Part shown: positions 1 to 7,631 of the stretch, one piece after another
Layout of the letters: every line of letters starts with the position of its first letter
Numbering within the stretch: position 1 is the stretch's first letter
The notes under the pieces: model-generated
Database searches by the model: none
Told to the model about the DNA's origin: nothing
Seen by the model: only the letters and a program-made list of their open reading frames with translations
Made by a program: the position numbers and the translations under genes
IMG/VR virus record: IMGVR_UViG_3300044641_000885
Coordinates: 1-64,000 of that record
From: a virus
Direction: 5' to 3' (one strand)
Length of the DNA: 64,000 nt

Positions 1-1
1 A

Positions 2-307
2 TTAATCAAACTAAGCAATACTACAATCCCATCAAAGATTGATGATGAGTTCTTGATTAGTATTCTAGGAGGTACTGCTGACACTTCTAGAACTAAGAAT
101 AGAATAGCAGAACTTCGTCTTGCTATGATACCTGAGTATAATACTCACGGGGAGACAGCTTATGGACTGTTTAATGCTGTTACTAGATATACCAATCATT
201 CAGTAACGTATAAGGATTTAGATTCTAAACGTAAGGCATTGATGTTTGGTACGGCTGCTAGAATTAACGAAAATGCCTTAAACATTATCGAGGCTACTTA
301 CGCATAA
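2..307 (+). CDS. DUF932-family protein, C-terminal part (5' end outside window)
   Basis: The reading frame is open from base 2 to the stop at 307, so only the last ~101 residues are present and the start lies off the left edge. The tail reads as a DUF932 (phage/plasmid-like protein) C-terminus: a segment ending in GLFNAVTRYTNH, followed by a region on alkylated/charged residues and a final FGTAARINENAL helix, which resembles the family pattern of 'AYNAVTEYxDH ... WFGxGAxLKxxAL'. DUF932 proteins are common in phages and plasmids; their role is unknown. It is followed directly by a strong terminator. An internal TTG at 53 could be mistaken for a start, but the frame continues upstream without a stop. 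Confidence 0.7.
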   Translation, partial: LIKLSNTTIPSKIDDEFLISILGGTADTSRTKNRIAELRLAMIPEYNTHGETAYGLFNAVTRYTNHSVTYKDLDSKRKALMFGTAARINENALNIIEATYA

Positions 308-322
308 CTTACTTGGAACTGG

Positions 323-360
323 ACAACCTACTAAGAAGGTAGGTTGTTCTTTTCCTTTTT
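323..360 (+). terminator. Rho-independent terminator after the DUF932 gene
   Basis: A perfect 9-bp stem (ACAACCTAC at 323-331, GTAGGTTGT at 339-347) with a 7-nt loop is followed by a pyrimidine/T-rich run (TCTTTTCCTTTTT). It separates the DUF932 gene from the NinG-polymerase gene group. Confidence 0.8.
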
Positions 361-371
361 ATACAATCAAG

Positions 372-989
372 ATGTTAAACAGAACAAGTACAAAAGAAAA
401 AAAGATTCCTGTAAAGGGATTAGCCATAAAAGTTGAAAAAGTCTTAATTGAGACAATTTGCTCAGAATGTGGTAAAAAGAGACCTTATTCCAACAAATCC
501 AAGAAGTTATGTGCTGTTTGTGTGAAAAAATCACAAATAGTGAAACTAAAAGAAAGAAAGGCAAAGGTCAAAAAGAAGAAAGCCGAATCCATTGGTGTGT
601 TGACTAAGAAACTAGACCGTATTTTTAGCGTCTTTGTAAGATTATCAGGCACCAAAGAAGATGGCAGTTGTACTTGTTTTACTTGTAGCAAAGTTTTGCA
701 CTGGAGAGAGATACAATGTGGACATTTTCAGTCAAGAAGATTCTACTCAACTCGATTCCATGAGCTAAATTGCAAACCTCAATGTTATGGCTGTAATATA
801 GGTTTAAGTGGCAATCAATACACATTCGGAATAAACTTAGATAAACTACATGGTAAGGATACGGCTGACTCAATGGTCAGGAAATCCAAGGAAGTTAAAA
901 AGTTTACTAGCGAAGAAATGATGGAACTAATTGAACACTATGAGAAGGAAGTATCTGAAATAAGAAAACGATTAAACCTGTGGGAGTAA
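372..989 (+). CDS. NinG-like recombination protein (Lambda NinG/Rap family)
   Basis: 205 aa. Lambda NinG (Rap) is a structure-specific nuclease acting on recombination intermediates. The N-terminal part is very basic and has one CxxC pair (ICSECG) and a second (LCAVC), suggesting a zinc ribbon. The C-terminal half carries the NinG-type Cys/His cluster: CTCFTC, then WREIQCGHFQSRR, then NCKPQCYGCN. This matches the family's layout, where the His in CGHF and nearby Cys residues form a metal-bound HNH-like core. The ATG at 372 follows the upstream terminator closely, and the stop is 2 nt before the DNA polymerase ATG, so the two genes are likely co-transcribed. The fold assignment rests on motif pattern only. 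Confidence 0.75.
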   Translation: MLNRTSTKEKKIPVKGLAIKVEKVLIETICSECGKKRPYSNKSKKLCAVCVKKSQIVKLKERKAKVKKKKAESIGVLTKKLDRIFSVFVRLSGTKEDGSCTCFTCSKVLHWREIQCGHFQSRRFYSTRFHELNCKPQCYGCNIGLSGNQYTFGINLDKLHGKDTADSMVRKSKEVKKFTSEEMMELIEHYEKEVSEIRKRLNLWE

Positions 990-991
990 GT

Positions 992-2995
992 ATGATATAT
1001 TTTGTAACGGAAGATCAAGCCTTAAGGCAACAGATCAGAAATCACCCTATGAGGCGGATAGATACCTGTACTGTAGAAACGTGTATAGAGTCTATTAAAC
1101 AGATGGATGACGATTGTATTGGGTTTGACATAGAAACTCTGGGATTTGACCCATATACAGACCGTATTGTATGTATTCAGATAGGTAATGCTCGTGCTCA
1201 GTTTGTAATTGATACGGGAACAGTAGATATCCAACTCTTCAAAGAAATATTAGAGACTAGAACTCTTATAGGTCATAACCTAAAGTTTGACATTAGATTC
1301 CTTCTTCATCAGCGTATTATCCCTAGTAGGGTGTTTGATACTTTTCTTGCAGAGAAGACAACACACCTAGGTCTAGAATCCCATCGATGCTCTCTGGCTG
1401 AATGTACTGCCAGGTACTTAGGTTTAATTATGGATAAGACCGAAAGAGGTAAGATAGATGGAAAGTTTACTTACGAATTTATTATCTATAGTGCCACCGA
1501 TGTAGCTTACTTACATGAACTTAAGAAAATACAAGAGAAGAAAATTCAGGAACTTGGATGTGCTGTATCTATAGAACTCGACAATAAGTTCGTTATTGTT
1601 TTATCTTATATAGAGTACTGTGGGATGAAACTTGACGTAAGTAAATGGATGAATAGATTGGAGAGAATAAAACAAGAGTCAGACCATCATTTGTCTATCC
1701 TAGAAGACTTTGTTACCAAGAACTATAGGAAGTTTGTTGAAGAACAGATTGATATGTTCCAAACCAAAGTAAAGACTAAGATTAACTGGAACTCAGCTGC
1801 ACAAGTAATCAAACTGTTTACCTTAATGGGAGTAGATACTGAAGTTATCGTAGATGGTCAAGTAAAACACACTACAGAGAGCAGTCAACTAGTACCACAA
1901 ATTGATAAGTTCCCTATTCTCGACACATACATTAAGTATAAAGAATGTCAGAAGAATATTGGAACCTATGGAGAGAACTGGATTAAGATGATTAACCCTG
2001 TAAGTGGAAGAATTCACACTCAGTACAAACAACTAATGAATACTGGTCGTTTGTCTAGTGGCGGTAAAAACATAGCCACTAAAGAATCCTATCCAAACTT
2101 TCAAAACATTCCTAGTGATGAGGAAACTAGAAGTTGTTTTGTAGCAGAGGAAGGAAATGTACTTATTGGCTGTGACTATACGGGTCAAGAACAGATTGTC
2201 CTAGTAAATAAGTGTTTAGACGAAAACCTATTAGAATTTTATAGGAAAGATTTAGGTGATATGCATTCATTCGTGGCTTCTAAGATGTACGCAGAACTAG
2301 ATGGATTGCCGTTAGATGAAATCAAGAAAAAACACAAGGACAAAAGACAAGCGGCAAAAGTCGCAGGATTTGCCATCAACTATGGTGGTAGTGGTAAGGG
2401 TATTGCTGAACAATTAGGATTATCTTTAGAGCAGGGACAACATATATACGAGTCCTACTTTAATGCATTTCCCGGTTTAAAGAATTACTTTGAAGAAGCC
2501 AAGAAATTTGGTACTACAAATGGCTACGTTCTTATATCAGAAGTAACAGGTAAAAGGTCTTTTGTAGACAATTACAAAGATTACTTAGAATTAAAGAAGA
2601 AGCAAGACAATGCGTTTTGGGAAAAGTACAAGAAACATAAAAAATCAGACACTCCTACTTACAAAGAAATGAAGAAGGAAGTACAGATTGTTAGTCAAAA
2701 ACGAGGAGCTATTGAACGTATGTCATTGAACTATCCAATCCAAGGACAAAGTGCAGAGATAACCAAGTTATCCTGTGTGAACTTCTGGAACAAATATCTG
2801 ATTCCTCAGAACTTAGTATTTACTGTAAAATTTGTAAATACAATACATGACGAGAATCTAATAGAATGTCCAGAGTCACTATCTGTAAGCTGTGCAGAAG
2901 CATTAAAATCAGCAATGGAAGTAGCAGGTGACAAGTTCTGTAAAACAATACCGTTAAGAGCAGAACCATGTACAGCAACTTATTGGAAGAAGTAA
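992..2995 (+). CDS. Family A DNA polymerase with 3'-5' proofreading exonuclease domain
   Basis: 667 aa from the ATG at 992; an upstream in-frame GTG at 980 would overlap the NinG gene, so the ATG is preferred. This is the phage replicative polymerase. The N-terminal third is a DEDDy exonuclease: FDIET (D46, E48), GHNLKFD and YSATD with the Tyr/Asp pair. The C-terminal half has all three family A motifs. Motif A is DYTGQE (D395, E400). Motif B is the O-helix R452-xxx-K456-xxx-F460-xxx-YG465. Motif C is IHDE (H619, D620, E621). Phe460 at the nucleotide-selectivity position is the PolI-like form rather than Tyr. No 5'-nuclease domain is present, as is usual for phage enzymes. All catalytic residues look intact. 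Some crAss-like groups use family A and others family B. Confidence 0.95.
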   Translation: MIYFVTEDQALRQQIRNHPMRRIDTCTVETCIESIKQMDDDCIGFDIETLGFDPYTDRIVCIQIGNARAQFVIDTGTVDIQLFKEILETRTLIGHNLKFDIRFLLHQRIIPSRVFDTFLAEKTTHLGLESHRCSLAECTARYLGLIMDKTERGKIDGKFTYEFIIYSATDVAYLHELKKIQEKKIQELGCAVSIELDNKFVIVLSYIEYCGMKLDVSKWMNRLERIKQESDHHLSILEDFVTKNYRKFVEEQIDMFQTKVKTKINWNSAAQVIKLFTLMGVDTEVIVDGQVKHTTESSQLVPQIDKFPILDTYIKYKECQKNIGTYGENWIKMINPVSGRIHTQYKQLMNTGRLSSGGKNIATKESYPNFQNIPSDEETRSCFVAEEGNVLIGCDYTGQEQIVLVNKCLDENLLEFYRKDLGDMHSFVASKMYAELDGLPLDEIKKKHKDKRQAAKVAGFAINYGGSGKGIAEQLGLSLEQGQHIYESYFNAFPGLKNYFEEAKKFGTTNGYVLISEVTGKRSFVDNYKDYLELKKKQDNAFWEKYKKHKKSDTPTYKEMKKEVQIVSQKRGAIERMSLNYPIQGQSAEITKLSCVNFWNKYLIPQNLVFTVKFVNTIHDENLIECPESLSVSCAEALKSAMEVAGDKFCKTIPLRAEPCTATYWKK

Positions 2996-3019
2996 AACTA
3001 ACTAAAACAAAGAAAAATT

Positions 3020-3577
3020 ATGGGAGCAAGTTTAATTATAGTAAGTGGCACAGGAGCCACTATGCGTGAAGCGTATGCTGATGCAGTAGAGATTGCAGCC
3101 TACGAATATGGCAATGACCCTTACAATGGTACAATTACAACTACTAGTGGATGTATAGATGTTACTAAGGAGTTTCGTGAATCTGGCTTAGAGTTAGACG
3201 AGTATGCTGACGATATCTGTAACAAAAGTAAATTAAGCAAGTGGGGAAATGCACATGGCATCTGTGTTAGTGAACCTGTAGTCAATACCAACAAGATTAA
3301 ATCACAAGTAGAAACAACTCCACAGCGTGGTGCTAGAGCTTGGAAGACTGTTTATGTGGTACAAGACAATGCAGGTAATGCACTAGAGAGTAGGGCATTT
3401 CAAATTGATGCTATTAACATAGCTAGAGAGTATACGGAACGCACAAAGAACTCTAGCCAAGTAGTTATCCAAAAAGTCCTAGCTAACTCCTCTCCACTTG
3501 TCTCTAAGATAACTTACAAGAAATCAGACAAAGAGAAGAAAGGTTTGTATTACTTTATAGCATTAGCACCAGAATGA
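3020..3577 (+). CDS. Hypothetical phage protein, 185 aa
   Basis: Not recognised. The protein has a small Gly/Thr-rich N-terminus (SGTGATMREAYADAVEIAAYEYG) followed by a mixed alpha/beta region and a C-terminal half that repeats the same kind of layout: a beta segment (TVYVVQDNAG), a helix (DAINIAREYTERT) and a beta segment. The two halves could be two copies of a small alpha/beta domain, since both contain a long helix after a short strand-rich stretch. The stop overlaps the next start by 4 nt (ATGA), so it belongs to the same operon as the polymerase. Confidence 0.7.
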   Translation: MGASLIIVSGTGATMREAYADAVEIAAYEYGNDPYNGTITTTSGCIDVTKEFRESGLELDEYADDICNKSKLSKWGNAHGICVSEPVVNTNKIKSQVETTPQRGARAWKTVYVVQDNAGNALESRAFQIDAINIAREYTERTKNSSQVVIQKVLANSSPLVSKITYKKSDKEKKGLYYFIALAPE

Positions 3578-3831
3578 ATAGACTAGAGCATGAAGTAGAA
3601 AGGTTGGAATTAGCCAACCTTCTACTAAAAGACAAAAAGATTGTAGAAATCCGCTACTCAACCGAAGAAGAGATAAAGGAGATGGGTTGGCACGAAGCTT
3701 TCATCATATTTAGAACGGAAGACGGTGTAAGTTTTTACCCTAGCAGAGATCTTAAAGGTAATGAGGCAGGTGTTATCTTCTTACAAGAGCCAGTTTCTCT
3801 TAAAGGTCCACTACTGTTTCACGAATTCTAA
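3574..3831 (+). CDS. Hypothetical protein, 85 aa
   Basis: Not recognised. A short acidic helix (RLEHEVERLELANLLL) is followed by a beta-rich segment (KIVEIRYSTEEE, AFIIFRTEDGVSFYP). It overlaps the upstream gene by ATGA and its stop TAA overlaps the next ATG by one base (TAATG), which strongly suggests translational coupling on both sides. Confidence 0.65.
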   Translation: MNRLEHEVERLELANLLLKDKKIVEIRYSTEEEIKEMGWHEAFIIFRTEDGVSFYPSRDLKGNEAGVIFLQEPVSLKGPLLFHEF

Positions 3832-4469
3832 TGGCAAATCATTGTTATAACTACGCTACATTTCATGGAGATGAAGCAGGTGTAGTCAGACTGCACAAAA
3901 GATTACTTAAAATCTTATCTGAACAGGAGAGAGGTTACGGAGGTATTCACTTTGACATAAGCAACTACCATACTGTTTTATTTGGTAAACGTAACAACAA
4001 AGTAGATCCCTATGACAGCTTTGGTTCTAAATGGTTTGAATGTGAGTTTGAACTTAATTTCTTTGATGAGAAAGTTTGCAGTGTAACTCTTATGGGAGAT
4101 AGTGCCTGGAGTCCTATGACACCTCTATTCATAAAGATTTGTAAGAAATACGACTTACAATGTAATGGGAATTACGAGGAGTCAGGTATGGACTTTGCAG
4201 GAGAGTTCTCCATAGATGCTGAAGGCACTTGTGAGGTTGAAGAAACTACTTATCAAGAGTTCCAACAGAAGCACAATCCCGAATCTTATTGGGATACTGT
4301 AATTACTGATATCCAAGATGGTTACTGTGAGACCTTTGAAGCTGTACTAGAAAGATTTAACCCACATATCTGGGAACTTAATAAATCTGAGATAACAGAA
4401 CTTAGAACTTACTTTAACGATTACAAGGATTCTCTAGGAGAAATTAACAATGACCAAGAAACCATCTGA
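3831..4469 (+). CDS. Api92-like ferredoxin-fold protein (DUF1281 type)
   Basis: 212 aa. The start MANHCYNYATFHGDEA, the middle GDSAWSPMTPLFIKICKKYDL and the later YEESGMDFAGEF closely follow the pattern of the Api92/DUF1281 family: a MANxCxN start, a W-S-P-x-x-PL motif before a helix, and an EExGMDFAG strand. These proteins are widespread in phages and plasmids and have no established biochemical role. The TAATG junction and 20-nt overlap with the next gene place it in the replication operon. The C-terminal ~50 residues are acidic and probably an accessory helix. Confidence 0.7.
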   Translation: MANHCYNYATFHGDEAGVVRLHKRLLKILSEQERGYGGIHFDISNYHTVLFGKRNNKVDPYDSFGSKWFECEFELNFFDEKVCSVTLMGDSAWSPMTPLFIKICKKYDLQCNGNYEESGMDFAGEFSIDAEGTCEVEETTYQEFQQKHNPESYWDTVITDIQDGYCETFEAVLERFNPHIWELNKSEITELRTYFNDYKDSLGEINNDQETI

Positions 4470-4764
4470 AGCACAGATACTTAAAGATGTAAGAAGGGCC
4501 TACGTACTTGCGAAGGCCCTTAACATCCAGTATCAATACATACGAGAGTATGTAAATGTAGACATGTACAAAACTATAAGTACAGCCAAAGGCACTAACT
4601 CTTACTTTATCAAACAGATAGACCTAGCTTTTGGTCGTAAGAATGTTGAGAATCAGTTGGACTACGATGAACAGATGGCTTTTAAAATCCTTGAAGAACT
4701 AGAAGAACTAGAAAGGTCAGAGAAGTTAGAATTAATTGAACGTAAAAAGAAGAAAGATGATTAA
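4450..4764 (+). CDS. Hypothetical protein, 104 aa
   Basis: Not recognised. Predicted mostly helical: an N-terminal basic helix (QILKDVRRAYVLAKAL), a Tyr-rich middle, and a strongly charged C-terminal helix (EELEELERSEKLELIERKKKK). It overlaps the preceding gene by 20 nt and the following one by 8 nt, so it is part of a compact operon. The layout would suit a small adaptor or DNA-binding protein, but no diagnostic motif is visible. Confidence 0.6.
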   Translation: MTKKPSEAQILKDVRRAYVLAKALNIQYQYIREYVNVDMYKTISTAKGTNSYFIKQIDLAFGRKNVENQLDYDEQMAFKILEELEELERSEKLELIERKKKKDD

Positions 4765-5194
4765 CAGAGTTTATTTACCCGCACAACTGGTAAAGAAGAT
4801 TGATGGTACTAGTTACCTTAAAATAGATAGAGACCTACTACAAGAATACTATAGTGCTGTAATGAACAATGCCAACGAGGTAGATGTAGAAGTATGTATT
4901 ACTCGAATAGACAGTAAGAAAAGTTTACAACAACTTAGGTATTTTTATAGTGTAGTTGTTCCTATTATTAAGGCGGGATTAGAAGATCTGCAGGGAGAAA
5001 GTTTAACTAAAGAAGAAGTTATTATGTTCCTTAAAGATAAATTCTTCTACGAAGATGTCCCAACAAACAACACATACGTAAGACTACCTATGTCTTTATC
5101 TAAAGCAACTAAGGAAGAAACAAGTAAGTTTATTTCTAATGTAATTAATTTTGGAAATGACATATTAGGAGTACGTTTCCCAGAATCTAACTAA
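4757..5194 (+). CDS. NinB-like recombination mediator (putative)
   Basis: 145 aa from the ATG at 4757. An in-frame TTG at 4736 would add seven residues but is less likely, since the ATG overlaps the previous stop tightly. The middle reads SKKSLQQLRYFYSVVVPIIKAGL followed by LTKEEVIMFLKDKFF and a C-terminal helix (TSKFISNVINFG). This resembles NinB-like single-strand-binding/recombination proteins, which have an R-x-x-x-Q-x-R/Y-x-(F/W) helix, a helix with 'K-x-x-F' and a final helix leading to a short beta end. The call is supported by the NinG-like gene upstream in the same operon. The match is by pattern only, so it could be an unrelated protein of the same size. Confidence 0.5.
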   Translation: MINRVYLPAQLVKKIDGTSYLKIDRDLLQEYYSAVMNNANEVDVEVCITRIDSKKSLQQLRYFYSVVVPIIKAGLEDLQGESLTKEEVIMFLKDKFFYEDVPTNNTYVRLPMSLSKATKEETSKFISNVINFGNDILGVRFPESN

Positions 5195-5201
5195 ATTTAT
5201 T

Positions 5202-5588
5202 ATGAGTTTTGAAAAGAAAATAACAAAAGAAACCCCCCAAAAAGATACTGAAAGATACACCGACGAGATGCAAGCCTTAAGATACAATCAAGGTAAGTTA
5301 GAATGGTCATTGGTTGACTTTGACTCATTAGAAGGTCTAGTTAGAGTTTTAGAGTATGGGAAAAATAAATATGCACGGGATAACTGGAAGCTAGGTATGC
5401 CCGTAACTCAAGTTACCGAGAGTTTAATGAGGCATTTGTTTGCCTTTGCTAAAGGTGAGGATGTAGACCCTGAGTCAGGCTGTCGTCACATCTCACACGT
5501 ATTATGCAATGCAATGTTCTTAGAATACATCTTAAGAGAAAAACAACACTATGATGATAGGAAACCGAGTAACCCTAACGACTTATAA
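5202..5588 (+). CDS. MazG-type dATP/dGTP diphosphohydrolase (DUF5664/MazZ-like)
   Basis: 128 aa. The family hydrolyses purine dNTPs to dNMP plus pyrophosphate. The sequence has the hallmark start RYNQGKLEWSLVDFDSLEG, then VLEYGKNKYARDNWKLG, a helix with SLMRHLFAFAKGEDVDPESG, and CRHISHVLCNAMFLEYIL. The conserved E/D residues in the E-x-x-x-D type metal site and the final HxxH-like segment fit this all-alpha fold. Members of this family include MazZ, which helps make diaminopurine-containing phage DNA; nothing else from that pathway (PurZ) is visible here. The neighbouring dCMP deaminase suggests that this phage adjusts the host dNTP pool. Confidence 0.75.
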   Translation: MSFEKKITKETPQKDTERYTDEMQALRYNQGKLEWSLVDFDSLEGLVRVLEYGKNKYARDNWKLGMPVTQVTESLMRHLFAFAKGEDVDPESGCRHISHVLCNAMFLEYILREKQHYDDRKPSNPNDL

Positions 5589-5743
5589 TTTCTTCCGTAA
5601 GAAAAAAGGACAGAGAGATACTGTTTTTCTTTTTTTCTATCTCCTTCCACACTGTTCTTTGTCTAAAACAACATCCCAAGTAAAAGTAAACTTACACTTA
5701 GGTTGGTTGTTTTGGTCATTGACAATAACCATCCTAAAAGATT
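5589..5743 (+). other. 155-nt intergenic region with an imperfect hairpin
   Basis: This is the longest gap in the left replication operon. It starts with a T-rich tract (5622-5637) after a weak 4-bp stem (ACAG/CTGT), which may be a weak terminator. It then contains an inverted repeat (8-bp perfect arms at 5665-5672 and 5706-5713, extended with mismatches to about 15 bp). No TTG-N19-TAnnTTTG promoter is present. A 31-codon minus-strand frame (5637-5732) also lies here, but I do not have enough support to call it a gene. Confidence 0.45.
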
Positions 5744-6727
5744 ATGATACTAAACGAAGAATACCTAGAAAGTAGTGCAGTTAGTCAAAGCAGACTAAAA
5801 AAGCTACTATTACACCCACAAATGTATCTGAATGCTTATAGCAATTCAGAACTAGACGAACCCAAAGAAACTTCAGTTATAGGAGATGCAGTAGACTTAA
5901 TCTTAACTCAAGGCGATGACGTGTTCTATAATAGTTTCTATATTACAGATGCAGAAAGACCTACGGCACAGATGGGAGATTTTGTTTGGCATCTTTACAT
6001 CAACCGTAACGACTCTAATGCAGAACAAATAGCATATGATACTGTAGGCTTCAAGAGAGACAAAATAGAGAAGGTTCGTGAAAGGTTTGAGAAGGAGGGT
6101 AGAATGTACTATGAAGCTTTGTTAGAGTCTGAAGGTAAAAGCACTATCAGCACACAACAAATGGCTAAAATTAATGCAATCGTAGACAGTTTAAGAACAA
6201 ATCCTTTTACTGCAGAGTGGATTGTAGGTAATCAGGACATAGAACTACATAAACAAGTTGTGCTGAACTTTGAGTATCTTGGGGTACCATGCAAAGGTTT
6301 AGTAGATTTGATTGCCGTAGATCGCAAAAGATGCATCGTATATCCTATAGACATAAAGACAAGTTCATGTTCTACAGGGACATGGGCACATACTATGTTT
6401 TGGAAGTTCCGTTATGACATCCAAGCTGCCTTTTATACTTACGGAATTAAAAACGGTGGTCTATTAGATAAGTTTGGCTGTGATAAAGTACACCCTTTTA
6501 GGTTTATCGTAGAGAACCAAGACTTTCCTGGTAATCCATTAATCTATCAGATAGCTGACACAGTAGCACAAATAGGCTATACAGGTGGTACTATTGACGG
6601 CAGAGTTTATGAGGGCTTTCATCAAGCAGTAGAAAGATACAAATGGCACACTGAAAATGATTTGTGGCAGTATCCTATGCATGATTATGTAAACAACGGT
6701 GTAAGACAGATAGGTAATGCATTTTAA
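5744..6727 (+). CDS. PD-(D/E)XK exonuclease (RecE/RecB-like, DUF3799-type)
   Basis: 327 aa. Phage nucleases of this type chew DNA ends for recombination or process replication intermediates. The active site is clear: GLVDLIAVD with D188, then PIDIKTS with D203 and K205, and the following helix QAAFY (Q227) typical of lambda-exonuclease/RecB-like enzymes. The N-terminal SQSRLKKLLLHPQMYL and SVIGDAVD motifs resemble the entry region of this family, where 'S-x-S-x-L' precedes the first core helix. It sits next to NinB/NinG-like genes, giving a plausible recombination group. The start ATG at 5744 follows a non-coding gap; the stop overlaps the next frame by 11 nt. Confidence 0.85.
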   Translation: MILNEEYLESSAVSQSRLKKLLLHPQMYLNAYSNSELDEPKETSVIGDAVDLILTQGDDVFYNSFYITDAERPTAQMGDFVWHLYINRNDSNAEQIAYDTVGFKRDKIEKVRERFEKEGRMYYEALLESEGKSTISTQQMAKINAIVDSLRTNPFTAEWIVGNQDIELHKQVVLNFEYLGVPCKGLVDLIAVDRKRCIVYPIDIKTSSCSTGTWAHTMFWKFRYDIQAAFYTYGIKNGGLLDKFGCDKVHPFRFIVENQDFPGNPLIYQIADTVAQIGYTGGTIDGRVYEGFHQAVERYKWHTENDLWQYPMHDYVNNGVRQIGNAF

Positions 6728-7229
6728 TCCTGTAAACAACTCAGAAGGGTCAGGTAGACTTAATCACATGGTCATTAACAAACAAACCTTAACTAGTCAG
6801 TACTTGAGTGCACTTGTGTTTAATAATCAGGCATTACCTACACTTCGTAGCTTTGGTTTGATAAACGTTTATCTCGATGATTACGGACATAGCAAACGAC
6901 ACTCAGGAGATTGTCTGTTTTTCCTATTCAGTAATAAGAATAAACCCGACTATGATAGTTTCGAGAGAAAGATTGCAGACTTTGCATCGTTTCATGATTA
7001 TTATGAAGTACCTCAACCAGAAGATCTACAAAGGATGTATATATTTAAAGTACATCCTGCATACAGAAGAGACTTATTTAGCTTTAAGTATAATCGTTTG
7101 GATGAACTTAGTGAGCAGTTCTTTCGTGTGGTAGACCCTCAGATTAATGTTAGCGAGTTAAAGGTTGAACTAGATAAAGAGATTTATCGATTCAACAACT
7201 ACCTAGAAATAATAAAGGAGGGTTTATAG
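6717..7229 (+). CDS. Hypothetical protein, 170 aa
   Basis: Not recognised. The central part has a mixed alpha/beta character (LINVYLDDYGH, GDCLFFLFSNKNK, YIFKVHPAYRRDLFSFKYN) and the C-terminus is a charged helix. A second in-frame ATG at 6768 (giving MVINKQTLTSQYL) would avoid the overlap with the exonuclease gene and fits the conserved-looking part better; either start is possible. The stop codon lies inside the loop of a bidirectional terminator hairpin, so it is the last gene of its transcription unit. Confidence 0.65.
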   Translation: MHFNPVNNSEGSGRLNHMVINKQTLTSQYLSALVFNNQALPTLRSFGLINVYLDDYGHSKRHSGDCLFFLFSNKNKPDYDSFERKIADFASFHDYYEVPQPEDLQRMYIFKVHPAYRRDLFSFKYNRLDELSEQFFRVVDPQINVSELKVELDKEIYRFNNYLEIIKEGL

Positions 7230-7245
7230 CCCTCCTTTACTTTTA
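7214..7245. terminator. Bidirectional terminator between convergent genes
   Basis: A perfect 9-bp stem (AAAGGAGGG at 7214-7222 and CCCTCCTTT at 7230-7238) with a 7-nt loop. It is followed by a TTTACTTTT stretch on the + strand and by TTTATTATTT on the - strand. It lies at the convergence of the 6717-7229 and 7264-7575 genes. Confidence 0.8.
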
Positions 7246-7263
7246 ACTAAACTTAAACTACAG

Positions 7264-7575
7264 TCACAAAATCTCGTCAGAAATCTCCGACAAGTTACTT
7301 GGCACTGATATCTTTGACTCCTGTGGAATGTTCTCTACTTCTACCACTTCTTCAATAGGAGTTGCACTTAACTTACCTTCATCTGCAAGTCGTTCCATGA
7401 TGTTATTTTTTGCTTGTGTAGCCAATGCAAACGTCTCCATAAGAGTGTTCAATGGTACTTGGCTAATGGCAACAGTTTGTAAATCTACTACCTGCAATAA
7501 GGCTGCAAGTTCAGTTCCTTTAAGTGTAATTACCTCGTCAGGTTTCCAGTACACGGTTGATTGTTGGCTTTCCAT
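7264..7575 (-). CDS. Small acidic protein, only minus-strand gene in the left arm
   Basis: 103 aa, not recognised. The first half is structured (VYWKPDEVITLKGTELAALLQVVDLQTVAISQVPLNTLMETFALATQAKNNIMERLAD, read in pieces) with a helix-rich pattern; the last ~30 residues are acidic and Ser/Pro-rich and probably disordered. It has its own promoter (TATATTTG at 7602-7595 with TTG 20 bp further), which strongly supports a real gene even though it opposes its neighbours. The promoter is interlocked with that of the dCMP deaminase gene, so the two may be mutually exclusive. I see no helix-turn-helix. Confidence 0.75.
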   Translation of the reverse strand: MESQQSTVYWKPDEVITLKGTELAALLQVVDLQTVAISQVPLNTLMETFALATQAKNNIMERLADEGKLSATPIEEVVEVENIPQESKISVPSNLSEISDEIL

Positions 7576-7591
7576 AATTTTTATTATTATG

Positions 7592-7622
7592 TTTCAAATA
7601 TACTTCTAAGTTAATAACTTTG
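7592..7622 (+). promoter_or_regulatory. Promoter of the dCMP deaminase gene
   Basis: A TTTC -33-type element (7592-7595) is followed after 19 bp by TAACTTTG (7615-7622), which matches the Bacteroidota -7 consensus TAnnTTTG. Only 9 nt separate it from the ATG at 7632, so the mRNA would be nearly leaderless. Confidence 0.65.
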
Positions 7623-7625
7623 CAA
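7595..7625 (-). promoter_or_regulatory. Divergent promoter of the 7264-7575 gene
   Basis: On the minus strand TTG (7625-7623) is followed by 20 bp and TATATTTG (7602-7595), a full TAnnTTTG match. It overlaps the plus-strand promoter completely: each promoter's -33 element abuts or overlaps the other's -7 element. Confidence 0.75.
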
Positions 7626-7631
7626 ATTAAG

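Noticed and set aside
5551-5775. 74 aa plus-strand frame between the diphosphohydrolase and exonuclease genes
   Set aside because: It overlaps the end of one gene and the start of the next in another frame and its protein is a run of Phe/Leu/Lys typical of T-rich non-coding DNA.
7328-7609. 93 aa plus-strand frame opposite the 7264-7575 gene
   Set aside because: The minus-strand gene has its own promoter and a protein-like composition; this frame is a Ser/Thr/Val-rich mirror and would end inside the promoter pair.
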